A stretch of DNA of 56,103 bases from contig NZ_LWIG01000022.1 in NCBI RefSeq assembly GCF_002068095.1, positions 6,224 to 62,326 on the forward strand, written 5' to 3'. Source of the stretch: Bradyrhizobium sacchari. Lineage in GTDB: Bacteria; Pseudomonadota; Alphaproteobacteria; Rhizobiales; Xanthobacteraceae. Below the pieces are notes generated by a model, which did no database searches, had not been told where the DNA came from, and saw nothing but the letters and a program-made list of their open reading frames with translations. A program made the position numbers and the translations under genes. This document shows positions 16,506 through 25,356 of the stretch, one piece after another. Numbering within the stretch: the first letter of the stretch is position 1; every line of letters starts with the position of its first letter.

Positions 16506-17292
16506 GTGCCGCGTCCTCGTCCCGTTCGCGAAGCCTAATTTCTTGCAGCCCGATTTCTTGCAGGCCAACTTCTTGCAGGCCATGGCCCAGCGCAACGCGC
16601 TCGTCGAACACAAAACAGTCGCCGCGCCAGCGGCTCTGCGCCTCCGGTACGACCTCCAGGTATTTCAGGATGCCGCCCTTGAGGTGATAGACCTCGGCAA
16701 AGCCGCGGGCGAGCAGGTGCGCGCTCGCCTTCTCGCAGCGGATGCCGCCGGTGCAGAACATCGCGATCCTGCGGTGTTTGGCCGGATCGAGCTTCTGCGC
16801 GGCAAACTCCTTGAACTGACCAAAGCTCTTGATCTCAGGATCGACCGCGCCCTCGAACGTGCCCATCGCTACCTCGAAGGCGTTGCGGGTGTCGAGCAGC
16901 AGCGTATCGGGGGCTGCGATCAGCGCGTTCCATTCGCGCGCATCGACATAGGTGCCGACCTGGCGCGTCGGATCGGCGGCGGCGTCACCGAGCGTGACGA
17001 TCTCCTTCTTCAGCCGCACCTTGAGCCGGCCGAACGGCATTGCCGCCGCAGTCGAGAACTTCAATTCGAGATTGTTCAGCCGGCCGCCGAATAGGGCGCC
17101 GTGTGCGAGCTCGTGGGCGAACGTGTCGATTGCCTCGGGCGCGCCCGCGATCGTGCCGTTGATGCCCTCCTCGGCCAACAGCACGCTGCCCTTCAGCGCA
17201 AGGCCGGCGCAGAGCGCGCGCAGCGGCTCGCGCAGCTCCCGGTAGTCGGGCAGGGCGGCGAATTGGTAGAAGGCGCAGACCTTGGTGATCAT
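16495..17292 (-). CDS. trhO: tRNA uridine(34) hydroxylase TrhO (rhodanese domain, YceA family)
   Basis: The 265-residue protein has the family's N-terminal domain (about 1-95, VLLAEEGINGTIAG) and a rhodanese domain (about 110-225) with active-site loop FCTGGIRCEKAS. TrhO makes 5-hydroxyuridine at the wobble position of some tRNAs with O2. The C-terminus is odd: it contains GLQEV-GLQEI-GLQEI, encoded by a 15-bp tandem repeat, and then a charged tail. slyX overlaps its end. The start is ATG 17290-17292. Confidence 0.9.
   Translation of the reverse strand: MITKVCAFYQFAALPDYRELREPLRALCAGLALKGSVLLAEEGINGTIAGAPEAIDTFAHELAHGALFGGRLNNLELKFSTAAAMPFGRLKVRLKKEIVTLGDAAADPTRQVGTYVDAREWNALIAAPDTLLLDTRNAFEVAMGTFEGAVDPEIKSFGQFKEFAAQKLDPAKHRRIAMFCTGGIRCEKASAHLLARGFAEVYHLKGGILKYLEVVPEAQSRWRGDCFVFDERVALGHGLQEVGLQEIGLQEIRLRERDEDAARDE
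16537..16581 (-). repeat. 15-bp tandem repeat (3 units) in the trhO C-terminus
   Basis: On the coding strand the units are GGCCTGCAAGAAGTT, GGCCTGCAAGAAATC and GGGCTGCAAGAAATT, giving three GLQE(V/I) pentapeptides. Being a multiple of three, copy-number change keeps the trhO frame; the same DNA lies just upstream of the slyX start. Confidence 0.85.
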
Positions 17293-17511
17293 GGTGGCTC
17301 GTTTAGCAGGCGGCCGCCGCCTGGAAAACCCGCATGGTCCCGGCTCGAAAAAGGTCTATACGCCCAGCGGATGGCAGCCATTTCCCTGGCATGCCAGCAT
17401 TGCCGAGGGCCGCCGGAATGTGTCATGAAGACCCGGTTTTTCCGAGACGGCGCGGCGCGCGCATCCACGGCCAAGAAAGCCGCAAGACAGCCTAATGAGA
17501 GCAAGAATTCG

Positions 17512-19098
17512 ATGAGAAACTTCCATTTCCCCGGCAGGTCCACGGTCCACGCCACCAACGCGATGGTCGCGACCTCGCATCCGCTGGCCTCGCTGGCCGC
17601 GATCGAGGTGCTGCGCGAGGGCGGCACGGCGGTGGACGCGGCGGTCGCCGGCTCGGCCCTGCTTGGCGTGATCGAGCCGCAGTCGACCGGTATCGGCGGC
17701 GACTGCTTTGCGCTGATCCAGCCGCGCGGCGAAGGCAAGATCATCGCCTATAACGGCTCCGGGCGCGCCCCGAAGGCGGCGAACGCCGACTGGTATCTCG
17801 AGCGCAAGATCACCTCCGTGCCGCTGACCTCGGCGCATGCGGTTTCGGTCCCCGGCGTGATCGACGCCTTTGCGACCGTGCTGCGCGACCACGGCAAGTT
17901 CGGCTTCGACCGCCTGCTCCAGCCGGCGATCAAGGCGGCGGAGGAAGGCTATGTCGTCGCCCCGCGCATCGCCTTTGACTGGAAGAACCAGTTCGAGAAG
18001 CTGAAGAACGGCACCAACACCGTGCGCTACCTGCTGCCGGGCGGCAAGCCGCCGGTGGCCGGCGACGTCATCCGCCAGGCCGAGCTCGGCAAGACGCTGC
18101 GTGCGATCGCCAAGGACGGCCGCGACGCCTTCTACAAGGGCGCGATCGCCGAGGACATGGTCGAGACCCTGCGCGGCATCGGCGGCCTGCACACGCTCGA
18201 CGATTTCGCCGCGCACACCACCGAAGTCACCACGCCGATCGGCACCATGTACAAGGGCTACGACGTCTGGCAGTGCCCGCCGAACGGTCCGGGCGTCACC
18301 GCGCTCCTGATGCTCAACATCCTGTCGCGCTTCGACCTGACCAAGTACGCGCCCGTCAGCGTCGAACGCTTCCATCTCGAGGCGGAAGCTGCGCGCATCG
18401 CCTACATGAATCGCGAGATGCATGTCGCCTCGCCCGAGCACATGAGGATCAACGTCGCCGAGATGCTCGAGAAGGGTTTTGCCGACGAGTACATCGGCAA
18501 GATCCGCATGGACGGCATGCTCGACCTGCCGAATGTCGCCCCGCCGATGAATCCCTCGACCATCTACATCACGGTGGTGGACAAGGACCGCAACGTCTGC
18601 TCGTTCATCAATTCGGTCGCGCATTCCTTCGGCTCGGCGATCGTCTCCAACAAGACCGGCGTCTTGTTCCAGAACCGCGCCGGCGGCTTCCGCATCCAGC
18701 CCGGCCACCCCAACTGCATCGAGGGCGGCAAGCGTCCGCTGCACACGATCATGCCGGGCCTGCTCACCAAGGGCGGCCGTTCCACGATGTCGTTCGCGGT
18801 GATGGGCGGCCAGTACCAGCCGACCGGCCAGACTCATCTGCTGACCAACATCCTCGATTACGGCTGCGACGTGCAGGAGGCGATCGACATGCCGCGCGGC
18901 CTCCATTACGAGGGCCAGTACCAGCTCGAGGACAGCGTGCCGGCTGCGGTTGTCGAAGGCCTGAAGAAGCTCGGCCACAAGACCACCAGCGTGGTCGGCC
19001 CGCTCGGCGGCGCCCAGGCGATCTGGATCGACTGGGACAAGGGCACGCTCACCGGCGGCTCGGATCCGCGCAAGGATGGCTGCGCGCTCGGCTATTGA
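17512..19098 (+). CDS. Gamma-glutamyltransferase family protein with altered active-site motif
   Basis: This 528-residue N-terminal-nucleophile hydrolase is a GGT relative. The family's N-terminal motif is present (MVATSHPLASLAAIEVLREGG). The self-cleavage threonine is kept as Thr350 in NPSTIYITVVDKDRN, but the usual Thr-Thr-His-x-Ser pattern is replaced by Thr-Ile-Tyr-Ile-Thr, and the downstream substrate-binding Asn region is also different. No signal peptide is seen, so it is probably cytoplasmic. Substrate may therefore not be glutathione; oxamate or other amidohydrolases occur in this family. ATG 17512 gives the family-like start; an in-frame ATG at 17425 would add 29 residues. Confidence 0.8.
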   Translation: MRNFHFPGRSTVHATNAMVATSHPLASLAAIEVLREGGTAVDAAVAGSALLGVIEPQSTGIGGDCFALIQPRGEGKIIAYNGSGRAPKAANADWYLERKITSVPLTSAHAVSVPGVIDAFATVLRDHGKFGFDRLLQPAIKAAEEGYVVAPRIAFDWKNQFEKLKNGTNTVRYLLPGGKPPVAGDVIRQAELGKTLRAIAKDGRDAFYKGAIAEDMVETLRGIGGLHTLDDFAAHTTEVTTPIGTMYKGYDVWQCPPNGPGVTALLMLNILSRFDLTKYAPVSVERFHLEAEAARIAYMNREMHVASPEHMRINVAEMLEKGFADEYIGKIRMDGMLDLPNVAPPMNPSTIYITVVDKDRNVCSFINSVAHSFGSAIVSNKTGVLFQNRAGGFRIQPGHPNCIEGGKRPLHTIMPGLLTKGGRSTMSFAVMGGQYQPTGQTHLLTNILDYGCDVQEAIDMPRGLHYEGQYQLEDSVPAAVVEGLKKLGHKTTSVVGPLGGAQAIWIDWDKGTLTGGSDPRKDGCALGY

Positions 19099-19148
19099 TC
19101 GCCGGTCGCGAGACGGTTCCTCGCGGACGATCAGGAAAAATTGACGGA

Positions 19149-19179
19149 GGGCGGCGCGGCATCTGCTGCGCCGCCCTTT
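19149..19179 (+). terminator. Terminator downstream of the GGT-family gene
   Basis: GGGCGGCGC (19149-19157) pairs with GCGCCGCCC (19168-19176), followed by TTT. It separates the GGT-family gene from the aldehyde oxidoreductase genes. Confidence 0.7.
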
Positions 19180-19268
19180 CTCATTCGGAACGGGGCTCAT
19201 CGCTCCAGGTTAAGGGCGAGACGCGGCGCAGGTGTGCGCTGCCTGATCCGAAGCGGCGGAGGCCGTTC

Positions 19269-19883
19269 ATGCCCGACAATTCGAGTTCCACACCATCCGG
19301 ATTCGACCGACGCGCCTTCATGGCTGGCGCCGCCGGCAGCGCGCTTGTTCCGATTACGGCGCGCGCGGCCGCGCCGGATCCACCCGCACCGGCCGTGCAG
19401 GATCCGTCGGCCCCGGTCGACGTCACGCTCAATGTCAACGGCAAGGAGCGGCGCCTGCGCATCGACGCGCGCACGACCGTGCTCGACGCACTTCGCGAGC
19501 ATATGGGCCTCACCGGCAGCAAGAAAGGCTGCGATCACGGCCAGTGCGGCGCCTGCACGGTGCTGATCGGTGACCGCCGCGTGGTGTCGTGCCTGACGCT
19601 GGCGCTCGCAGCCGAAGGGCAGGAGATCACGACGATCGAAGGACTCGCCACCGACGATCGCCTGCACCCGATGCAACAGGCGTTCGTCGACAACGATGCG
19701 TTCCAATGCGGCTATTGCACGCCCGGCCAGATCATGTCGGCGATTGCCTGCGTGAAGGAAGGTCATGCGGCCTCCGAGGCCGATATCCGCGAATATATGA
19801 GCGGGAACATCTGCCGCTGCGCCGCCTATCCCAACATCGTCGCGGCCGTGAAGCAGGCCGCGCCCGAGATATTGAAAGGCTAG
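19269..19883 (+). CDS. paoA: Aldehyde/xanthine oxidoreductase iron-sulfur subunit, Tat-exported (PaoA-like)
   Basis: The 204-residue subunit carries the two [2Fe-2S] clusters of a molybdenum hydroxylase. A twin-arginine-type leader (DRRAFMAGAAGSALV, 13-27, then ARAAAP) points to periplasmic export of the folded complex, as for E. coli PaoABC. The ferredoxin-like domain has GCDHGQCGACTVL; the helical domain has CGYCTPGQ and NICRCAAY. GGAGG precedes ATG 19269. It is first in a tight operon with a 4-base gap to the FAD subunit. Confidence 0.88.
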   Translation: MPDNSSSTPSGFDRRAFMAGAAGSALVPITARAAAPDPPAPAVQDPSAPVDVTLNVNGKERRLRIDARTTVLDALREHMGLTGSKKGCDHGQCGACTVLIGDRRVVSCLTLALAAEGQEITTIEGLATDDRLHPMQQAFVDNDAFQCGYCTPGQIMSAIACVKEGHAASEADIREYMSGNICRCAAYPNIVAAVKQAAPEILKG

Positions 19884-19887
19884 TCGC

Positions 19888-20904
19888 ATGCGACCTTTCC
19901 TGTATCAGAGGGCGACGGACCCTGACATGGCGGTGCAGGCGCTCAGCGCAGCTGCCGCGGCCAACAATCCGCTGACCCAGGCCACGACACAGCCGCTCGC
20001 CGGCGGCACCACGCTGATCGACCTGATGAAGCTCGACGTGATGCGGCCGACTGCGATCGTCGATATCAATCCGCTCGCGCAAGGCTGGTCGGCGATTTCG
20101 CCTGATGGCGAGAACCTGCGGCTCGGCGCGCTCGCGAAGATGTCCGATGTCGCCGCGCATGACGAGATCCAGCGCAACTATCCTGTCATCGCCAATTCGC
20201 TGAAGCTCGCCGCCAGCGCCCAGTTGCGTAACATGGCAACGCTCGGCGGCAACGTGATGCAGCGGACGCGCTGCAGCTATTTTCGCGACGTCTCCTACGA
20301 GAACTGCAACAAGCGCAAGCCCGGCTCCGGCTGCGCCGCAATGGACGGCGTCAACCGCATGCATGCGGTGCTCGGAATCTCCGACCAGTGCATTGCGACT
20401 TATCCCGGTGATTTCGCCCAGGCGCTGATCGCGCTGGATGCGACTGTGGAGATCATGGGCAAGTCCGGCAGCCGCAGCATGCCCTTCGCAGAGCTGCACA
20501 AGGTGCCGGGCCATTCGCCCGACGTCGAGACCGCGCTCCAGCCGGGCGAGCTGATCTCGGCCTTTACCGTCTCCGGCCGCTGGCCGCGTTCGGTCTACCT
20601 CAAGGCGCGGGACCGGCAGTCGTACGAGTTTGCGCTGTCGTCCGCTGCGATCGCGCTCGACCTGCAGGATGACACGATCCGGGATGCGCGTGTCGCGCTC
20701 GGCGGCGTTGCCACGGTGCCCTGGCGCGCCCGTGAGGCGGAGACGCTGCTGAAGGGACAGAAATTCGACGACGGCCTGGCGCAGCGCGCTGCCGATGCGG
20801 CCTTTGCAGACGCGCGCGGCCGCCGGCACAACAGCTTCAAGATTGCGCTCGGCAAGCGCGTGGTGGCCCGCGCGCTCCAGCAGGCCGTAGCGATGGAGAT
20901 CTGA
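19888..20904 (+). CDS. paoB: Aldehyde oxidoreductase FAD-binding subunit (PaoB-like)
   Basis: The 338-residue protein has the CO-dehydrogenase/xanthine-oxidase FAD fold: LAGGTTLIDLMKLD (about 38-51) and NMATLGGNVMQRTRC (about 113-127). The Cys-rich insertion (RCSYFRD, ENCNKRKPGSGCAA, DQC) supplies four cysteines for the extra [4Fe-4S] cluster that distinguishes PaoB from ordinary xanthine dehydrogenase subunits. It has no leader and should be exported with the Tat-bearing small subunit. Confidence 0.88.
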   Translation: MRPFLYQRATDPDMAVQALSAAAAANNPLTQATTQPLAGGTTLIDLMKLDVMRPTAIVDINPLAQGWSAISPDGENLRLGALAKMSDVAAHDEIQRNYPVIANSLKLAASAQLRNMATLGGNVMQRTRCSYFRDVSYENCNKRKPGSGCAAMDGVNRMHAVLGISDQCIATYPGDFAQALIALDATVEIMGKSGSRSMPFAELHKVPGHSPDVETALQPGELISAFTVSGRWPRSVYLKARDRQSYEFALSSAAIALDLQDDTIRDARVALGGVATVPWRAREAETLLKGQKFDDGLAQRAADAAFADARGRRHNSFKIALGKRVVARALQQAVAMEI

Positions 20905-20906
20905 CC

Positions 20907-23195
20907 ATGACTGCTGCAGCTCCCGAGCCGAAGGCCAATATGGGCAAGCCCCTGTCGCGATACGATGCGGTCTCGAAGGTCACGGGGCGCGCGACCTACG
21001 CGTCCGACATGCCGCTGGCCAATCCGGCCTATGCTTTCCTGGTCACCAGCGCGATCGCCAAGGGCCGCGTCGATGGTTTCGATCTCGACGATGCCAGGGC
21101 TGTCCGCGGTGTGATCGACATCGTCACGCACGAGAATGCGCCGAAGCTGAAGGAATCAAAACTGTTCAGCAATGGCGGCTATGCAGGAACCACGATCCAG
21201 CCGTTGAAGTCGCCCGACATCGCCCATGACGGCCAGATCATCGCGGTCGTCATTGCCGAAAGCTATGAGGCCGCGCGGGAAGCGGCCAACCGCGTCAAGG
21301 TCCGCTATACGATTGCAGCCCCCAGCGCGACCTTCGACTCGCCGGGTACGACGACCGCCGCCGCCAAGGGGCAGAATGCGCAATTCAAGGAAGACCCGAA
21401 GGTCGGCGACTTCGCGGGGGCGTTCGAGGCGGCCGAGATACAGCTCACCGCCTCCTACGACACGCCGACGCAGCACCACAATCCGATGGAGCTGTTCACG
21501 ACGAGCTGTGCCTGGATCGGCGACGATCTCGTCATCTACGAGCCCAGCCAGTACGTCTATGGCCTGAAGAACGGCGTTGCCGAGCAGCTCGGCATCGACG
21601 CCGGCAAGGTGCGCGTGGTCAACCCTTACGTCGGCGGCGGCTTTGGCTCGCGCGGCTCGATGACGCCGCGCACCGCGATCATTGCTGGCATCGCCAGGCG
21701 GCTGAACCGGCCGGTCAAACTGGTCGCGACCCGCGACCAGGGCTTCACCATCACGACCTATCGCGCCGAGACCCGCCACGAGATCAAGCTCGGCGCCAGC
21801 CGCGACGGCAGGCTGGTGGCGCTCAGGCACGAGGGCGCCGAACTCTCCTCGCGCGCGGATGCCTATTGTGTCGGCGGCACCAAGACAACGACGCGGCTCT
21901 ATGCCTGCCCGAATGTCGACAGCCTGGTGTCGATCGTGCGCGCCGACCGCAATACGCCGGGCTTCATGCGCTCGCCGCCGGAGGTGCCGTATCTGTTCGC
22001 GCTGGAAAGTGCGATGGACGAGCTCGCAGTGAAGCTGAACATGGACCCGGTCGAGCTGCGTCGCGTCAACGACACCACCAACGAGCCGATCGGCGGCAAA
22101 CCCTATACGTCGCGCTCGCTGATGGCGTGCTTCGACGAAGCGGCCAAAGCCTTTGGCTGGGCGCAGCGATCGCCGCAGCCGAAATCGATGGCAGAGGGTG
22201 ACTGGCTGATCGGCTATGGCTGCGCGGCGACCTGCTATCCGACCCAGATGGGGCCGGCAGCCGCCCGTGTGCGCCTCCAGCGCGACGGCCGCACCCGCGT
22301 CGAGATCGCCGGCCATGAGATCGGCACCGGAGCCTATACGGTGATCGCGCAAACCGCGGCCGAGCGGCTCGGCGTGCCCCTGGAGAAGGTGGCGGTGTTC
22401 ATGGGCGACAGCGATCTGCCCCCCGCGCCGGTGGCCGGAGGTTCGAACTCGACCGCCAGCACCTGCTCGGCTGTGATGATGGTGTGCGACCAGATTCGCC
22501 AGCGCCTGTTCAAGGCCGTGATGCCTGACAGTCTCACGGACAAGGCCAAGGAGACCGTTGGCATCGGCCAGGCGCCGACGACCCAGGCGGCGAAGAGCGA
22601 TCGTCCGCTCGATCTCGAGAAGGCCTTCGACACGCTCGGCGTCGGCGTGGTCGAGGAATATGGCGAGTGGAAGCCGGAGGGCGCGCCGCTGGATTCGTTC
22701 CGGGCCATGCACAGCGGGCACGTCCGTCTTGTCGGCGGCCATCAGATGAAGGACAAGATCGCCTACGCCTTCGGCGCCGAATTCGTCGAGGTCAGGGTCA
22801 ACCGCTTCACGCACGAAATCCGCTGTCCTCGCCTCGTCGGCGCGTTCGCGGCCGGCCGTATCATGAACCCGCGCACGGCGCGCAGCCAGCTGATGGGTGG
22901 CCTGATCTGGGGCATGTCCTCGGCGCTTTTGGAGGCCACCGAGATCGACGAGCGCAATGCGCGCTACGTCAACGACAATCTTGCCGACTATCTCGTGCCC
23001 GTGAATGCGGACGTCGCCGGCGTCGAGGTGATCCTGCTCTCGGAGCAGGACGATCACATCAATCCCGCGGGCGCGAAGGGCCTCGGTGAGCTCGCCAATG
23101 TCGGCACCAACGCGGCAATCTGCAATGCGCTCTATCACGCCACGGGTCAGCGCATCCGCAAGCTCCCGGTCAGGCTGGAAAATATCGAGGTCTAA
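20907..23195 (+). CDS. paoC: Aldehyde oxidoreductase molybdenum-binding subunit (PaoC-like)
   Basis: The 762-residue catalytic subunit binds molybdenum cofactor. It shows PYVGGGFGSRG (cofactor contact), GHEIGTGAYT and the C-terminal GAKGLGEL carrying the catalytic Glu. PaoC-type enzymes oxidise aromatic and other aldehydes in the periplasm for detoxification. It starts 2 bases after paoB. No XdhC/PaoD-type maturation factor follows; the next gene is an FKBP isomerase, so the chaperone must be encoded elsewhere. Confidence 0.88.
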   Translation: MTAAAPEPKANMGKPLSRYDAVSKVTGRATYASDMPLANPAYAFLVTSAIAKGRVDGFDLDDARAVRGVIDIVTHENAPKLKESKLFSNGGYAGTTIQPLKSPDIAHDGQIIAVVIAESYEAAREAANRVKVRYTIAAPSATFDSPGTTTAAAKGQNAQFKEDPKVGDFAGAFEAAEIQLTASYDTPTQHHNPMELFTTSCAWIGDDLVIYEPSQYVYGLKNGVAEQLGIDAGKVRVVNPYVGGGFGSRGSMTPRTAIIAGIARRLNRPVKLVATRDQGFTITTYRAETRHEIKLGASRDGRLVALRHEGAELSSRADAYCVGGTKTTTRLYACPNVDSLVSIVRADRNTPGFMRSPPEVPYLFALESAMDELAVKLNMDPVELRRVNDTTNEPIGGKPYTSRSLMACFDEAAKAFGWAQRSPQPKSMAEGDWLIGYGCAATCYPTQMGPAAARVRLQRDGRTRVEIAGHEIGTGAYTVIAQTAAERLGVPLEKVAVFMGDSDLPPAPVAGGSNSTASTCSAVMMVCDQIRQRLFKAVMPDSLTDKAKETVGIGQAPTTQAAKSDRPLDLEKAFDTLGVGVVEEYGEWKPEGAPLDSFRAMHSGHVRLVGGHQMKDKIAYAFGAEFVEVRVNRFTHEIRCPRLVGAFAAGRIMNPRTARSQLMGGLIWGMSSALLEATEIDERNARYVNDNLADYLVPVNADVAGVEVILLSEQDDHINPAGAKGLGELANVGTNAAICNALYHATGQRIRKLPVRLENIEV

Positions 23196-23256
23196 AGGGG
23201 TGGAAACGGCGACCGCGTTGGGTTAGACACCTCCCGCCTCAAATGGAAGGTGTCTT

Positions 23257-23721
23257 ATGCAGCGTTTCCAGCGCGTGCTCCTCGCTATCATGTCGGCACT
23301 CGCGATCACCGTGATCGTCAGCGTGTCCGATTTCGTTTCCACCACGGCCTCGGCCCAGACCGCAGGAAAGACCATGACAACAGCTTCAGGCTTGCAGATC
23401 ATCGACACCAATGTCGGCACCGGCGCCTCGCCGCAGCCCGGCCAGATCTGCGTGATGCATTATACCGGCTGGCTCTATGAGAACGGCCAGAAGGGCAAGA
23501 AATTCGACTCGTCCGTCGACCGCAAGGAGCCCTTCGAGTTTCCAATCGGCAAGGGCCGCGTGATCGCGGGCTGGGACGAAGGCGTCGCCTCGATGAAGGT
23601 CGGCGGCAAGCGCACGCTGATCATTCCGCCGCAGCTCGGCTACGGCGCGCGCGGCGCCGGCGGCGTGATCCCGCCGAACGCAACGCTGATGTTCGACGTG
23701 GAATTGCTCGCGGTGAAGTGA
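23257..23721 (+). CDS. FKBP-type peptidyl-prolyl isomerase, exported
   Basis: This 154-residue protein has a signal peptide (about 1-34, ending TTASAQT) and one FKBP domain (about 45-154) with YTGWLYENGQKGKKFDSS, VIAGWDEGVASM, GGKRTLIIPP and a closing FDVELL, all typical of active FKBPs. It should fold periplasmic proteins. It lies 61 bases after paoC, so it may be partly co-transcribed with the exported oxidoreductase. A strong terminator follows further downstream. Confidence 0.9.
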   Translation: MQRFQRVLLAIMSALAITVIVSVSDFVSTTASAQTAGKTMTTASGLQIIDTNVGTGASPQPGQICVMHYTGWLYENGQKGKKFDSSVDRKEPFEFPIGKGRVIAGWDEGVASMKVGGKRTLIIPPQLGYGARGAGGVIPPNATLMFDVELLAVK

Positions 23722-23731
23722 CGCATCGCGC

Positions 23732-23833
23732 GTCATTCCGCGATGGTCCGAAGGACCAGACCTCAGGTGCGCAATTGCGCACCGGGGAATCTCGAGATCC
23801 TGGGTTCGATGCTACGCATCGCCCAGGGATGAC
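23732..23833. repeat. Palindromic intergenic repeat (GTCATTCC family)
   Basis: The element opens with GTCATTCCGCGATGGTCCG and contains GGTGCGCAATTGCGCACC, then ends near GGGATGAC. The inverse complement of the element at 35594-35695 shares these blocks, so they belong to one family. Confidence 0.7.
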
Positions 23834-23848
23834 TGAGCAAGACAAACA

Positions 23849-23876
23849 AAAAGACCGGCCTCGCGGCCGGTCTTTT
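23849..23876. terminator. Bidirectional terminator between FKBP and CsbD genes
   Basis: A perfect 12-bp stem (AAAAGACCGGCC, 23849-23860; GGCCGGTCTTTT, 23865-23876) with TCGC loop sits between convergent genes. The A and T flanks make it a good intrinsic terminator in both directions. Confidence 0.9.
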
Positions 23877-23896
23877 CGTTTTCAAACCTGCAGGCG

Positions 23897-24115
23897 TCAC
23901 TCCGCCGCGCGACGCGCCGCGGCCGCGGCGCGATCCATCGCCTCCTTCGCGGCGTCCTTGGCATCGCCCATGGCCTTCTGGCCTTTGCCCTTGACTTCCT
24001 GGACCGCGCCTTCGCCCTGCAAGCGCTCGGAACCGGTCGCTTCGCCGATGCCCTGCTTGGCCTTGCCGATCGCCTCGTTGGCATTGCCCTTGATCTTGTC
24101 GCTCGTGCTACCCAT
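23897..24115 (-). CDS. CsbD-family stress protein
   Basis: The 72-residue hydrophilic protein begins [21 protein letters not shown] and continues with Gly/Ala/Lys-rich helical repeats ([20 protein letters not shown]), the CsbD pattern. CsbD proteins are general-stress-induced with unknown mechanism. ATG 24113-24115 follows GGAAGGAGAG. A perfect EcfG-type promoter lies upstream, matching its presumed stress role. It converges with the FKBP gene and is divergent from a cupin gene. Confidence 0.9.
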   Translation of the reverse strand: MGSTSDKIKGNANEAIGKAKQGIGEATGSERLQGEGAVQEVKGKGQKAMGDAKDAAKEAMDRAAAAARRAAE

Positions 24116-24146
24116 GAAACTCTCCTTCCATTTTGCGTGCGAGGAC

Positions 24147-24171
24147 AACGTCAGGCGGCTACGAGGGTTCC
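24147..24171 (-). promoter_or_regulatory. EcfG-type promoter for the CsbD gene
   Basis: On the minus strand GGAAC (24171-24167), 16 bases, then CGTT (24150-24147) match the EcfG consensus exactly. The -10 ends about 32 bases before the CsbD start codon. Confidence 0.8.
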
Positions 24172-24243
24172 GAATTTGGTATGGCTTGCGGAGGCGGCTT
24201 TGGGTTAGTTTGCCGCGCACGGAACCAACAGAAAGCAAGACCA

Positions 24244-24756
24244 ATGACCGGCCATGACCATTCGCATTCCCACCATGACCACGATCACGACGATCGCTGG
24301 AAACATGACGGCGTGCGCGTCATTCCCGGCAACCAGCTCGACACCAACGTGCCGTCGACGGCAGGCATGGACCGAGCGGCCGCGATCAATTTCGCGCGCG
24401 TCGGCGCACAGAAATTGTGGGCAGGCACGGTCAGCATCAAGCCCGATGCCAAGACCGGTGCGCATCACCACGGCCATCTCGAGAGCGTCATCTATGTCGT
24501 GAAGGGCAAGGCGCGGATGCGCTGGGGCGAGAGCCTGCAGTTCACCGCCGAGGCCGGACCCGGCGATTTCATTTTCGTCCCGCCTTACGTGCCGCACCAG
24601 GAGATCAACGCCAGCCCGGACGAGGTGCTGGAATGCGTGCTGGTGCGCAGCGACGGCGAGGCGGTCGCGATCAACCTCGACATCGAGCCGGTCGAAAAGC
24701 CCGAGACCGTGCTGTGGATCGACCCGGTGCACCGGGACCCCAACGAGAAGAAGTAA
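24244..24756 (+). CDS. Cupin protein with histidine-rich N-terminus
   Basis: The 170-residue protein has a His/Asp-rich head ([14 protein letters not shown], residues 4-17) likely to bind divalent metal, then a single cupin barrel (about 55-140). Cupin motif 1 is visible as [24 protein letters not shown] and motif 2 as [15 protein letters not shown], giving three or four His/Glu metal ligands. The function could be metal-dependent enzyme or sensor; no substrate is evident. The ribosome site is weak (AAGCAAGACCA). It is divergent from CsbD. Confidence 0.8.
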   Translation: MTGHDHSHSHHDHDHDDRWKHDGVRVIPGNQLDTNVPSTAGMDRAAAINFARVGAQKLWAGTVSIKPDAKTGAHHHGHLESVIYVVKGKARMRWGESLQFTAEAGPGDFIFVPPYVPHQEINASPDEVLECVLVRSDGEAVAINLDIEPVEKPETVLWIDPVHRDPNEKK

Positions 24757-24838
24757 GTAAGGCCTGGCTGAAAGCCTGTGCAGCCCTGCGCGACAGAACC
24801 GCGCGGCCGCAGCCTCAAAAAATATCCGGAAGCCGTGT

Positions 24839-24885
24839 CGGATGGCCGTTGGGCCATCCGTCCTTGGGCAGAACCCCGCCCAAGG
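24839..24885 (+). promoter_or_regulatory. Two tandem leader hairpins covering the VOC ribosome site
   Basis: Hairpin 1 is a 9-bp perfect stem (24839-24847 with 24852-24860, loop GTTG). Hairpin 2 is an 8-bp perfect stem (CCTTGGGC 24862-24869; GCCCAAGG 24878-24885). The ribosome site AAGGAG (24882-24887) of the VOC gene lies partly in the second stem, so translation may depend on melting it. Alternatively hairpin 1 is a weak terminator of the cupin gene, although no T run follows. Confidence 0.55.
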
Positions 24886-24893
24886 AGTTTCCG

Positions 24894-25322
24894 ATGCCCA
24901 GGATGATCTTCCTCAATCTGCCCGTGACCGACCTCAAGCGCGCGACAGCTTTTTACGAGGCGGTTGGCGCGACCAGGAACCCGCAATTTTCCGACGACAC
25001 GGCGAGCTGTATGGTCTTTTCCGAGACCATCTTCGCGATGCTGACGACCCACGACAAATTCCGTCAATTCACGCCGAAGCCAATCGCGGACGCGAGGACC
25101 TCGAACCAGGCGCTGTTCTGCCTGTCCGCCGACAGCCGGAGCGAGGTCGACGATATGGTCGCACGGGCCGCGGCTGCAGGCGGGGTGGCCGATCCCAGCC
25201 CCAAGGACGAATACAGCTTCATGTACGGCCGCAGCTTCGAGGACCCGGACGGCCACATGTGGGGTGTGAACTGGATGGACCTTGCGGCCTTCGCCGCGCA
25301 GTCCGACATGGCGAACGCCTGA
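24894..25322 (+). CDS. VOC-family (glyoxalase/bleomycin-resistance fold) protein
   Basis: The 142-residue protein has the vicinal-oxygen-chelate fold: MIFLNLPVTDLKRATAFYEA at the start and FEDPDGHMWGVNWMD at the end, resembling small lactoylglutathione-lyase-like proteins without known substrate. ATG 24894 follows AAGGAG that is partly within a hairpin. A second, unrelated-branch VOC gene follows after 34 bases, probably in the same operon. Confidence 0.83.
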   Translation: MPRMIFLNLPVTDLKRATAFYEAVGATRNPQFSDDTASCMVFSETIFAMLTTHDKFRQFTPKPIADARTSNQALFCLSADSRSEVDDMVARAAAAGGVADPSPKDEYSFMYGRSFEDPDGHMWGVNWMDLAAFAAQSDMANA

Positions 25323-25356
25323 GCGAAACCAAGCCAGCTGAAGAGGAGCATTCACG

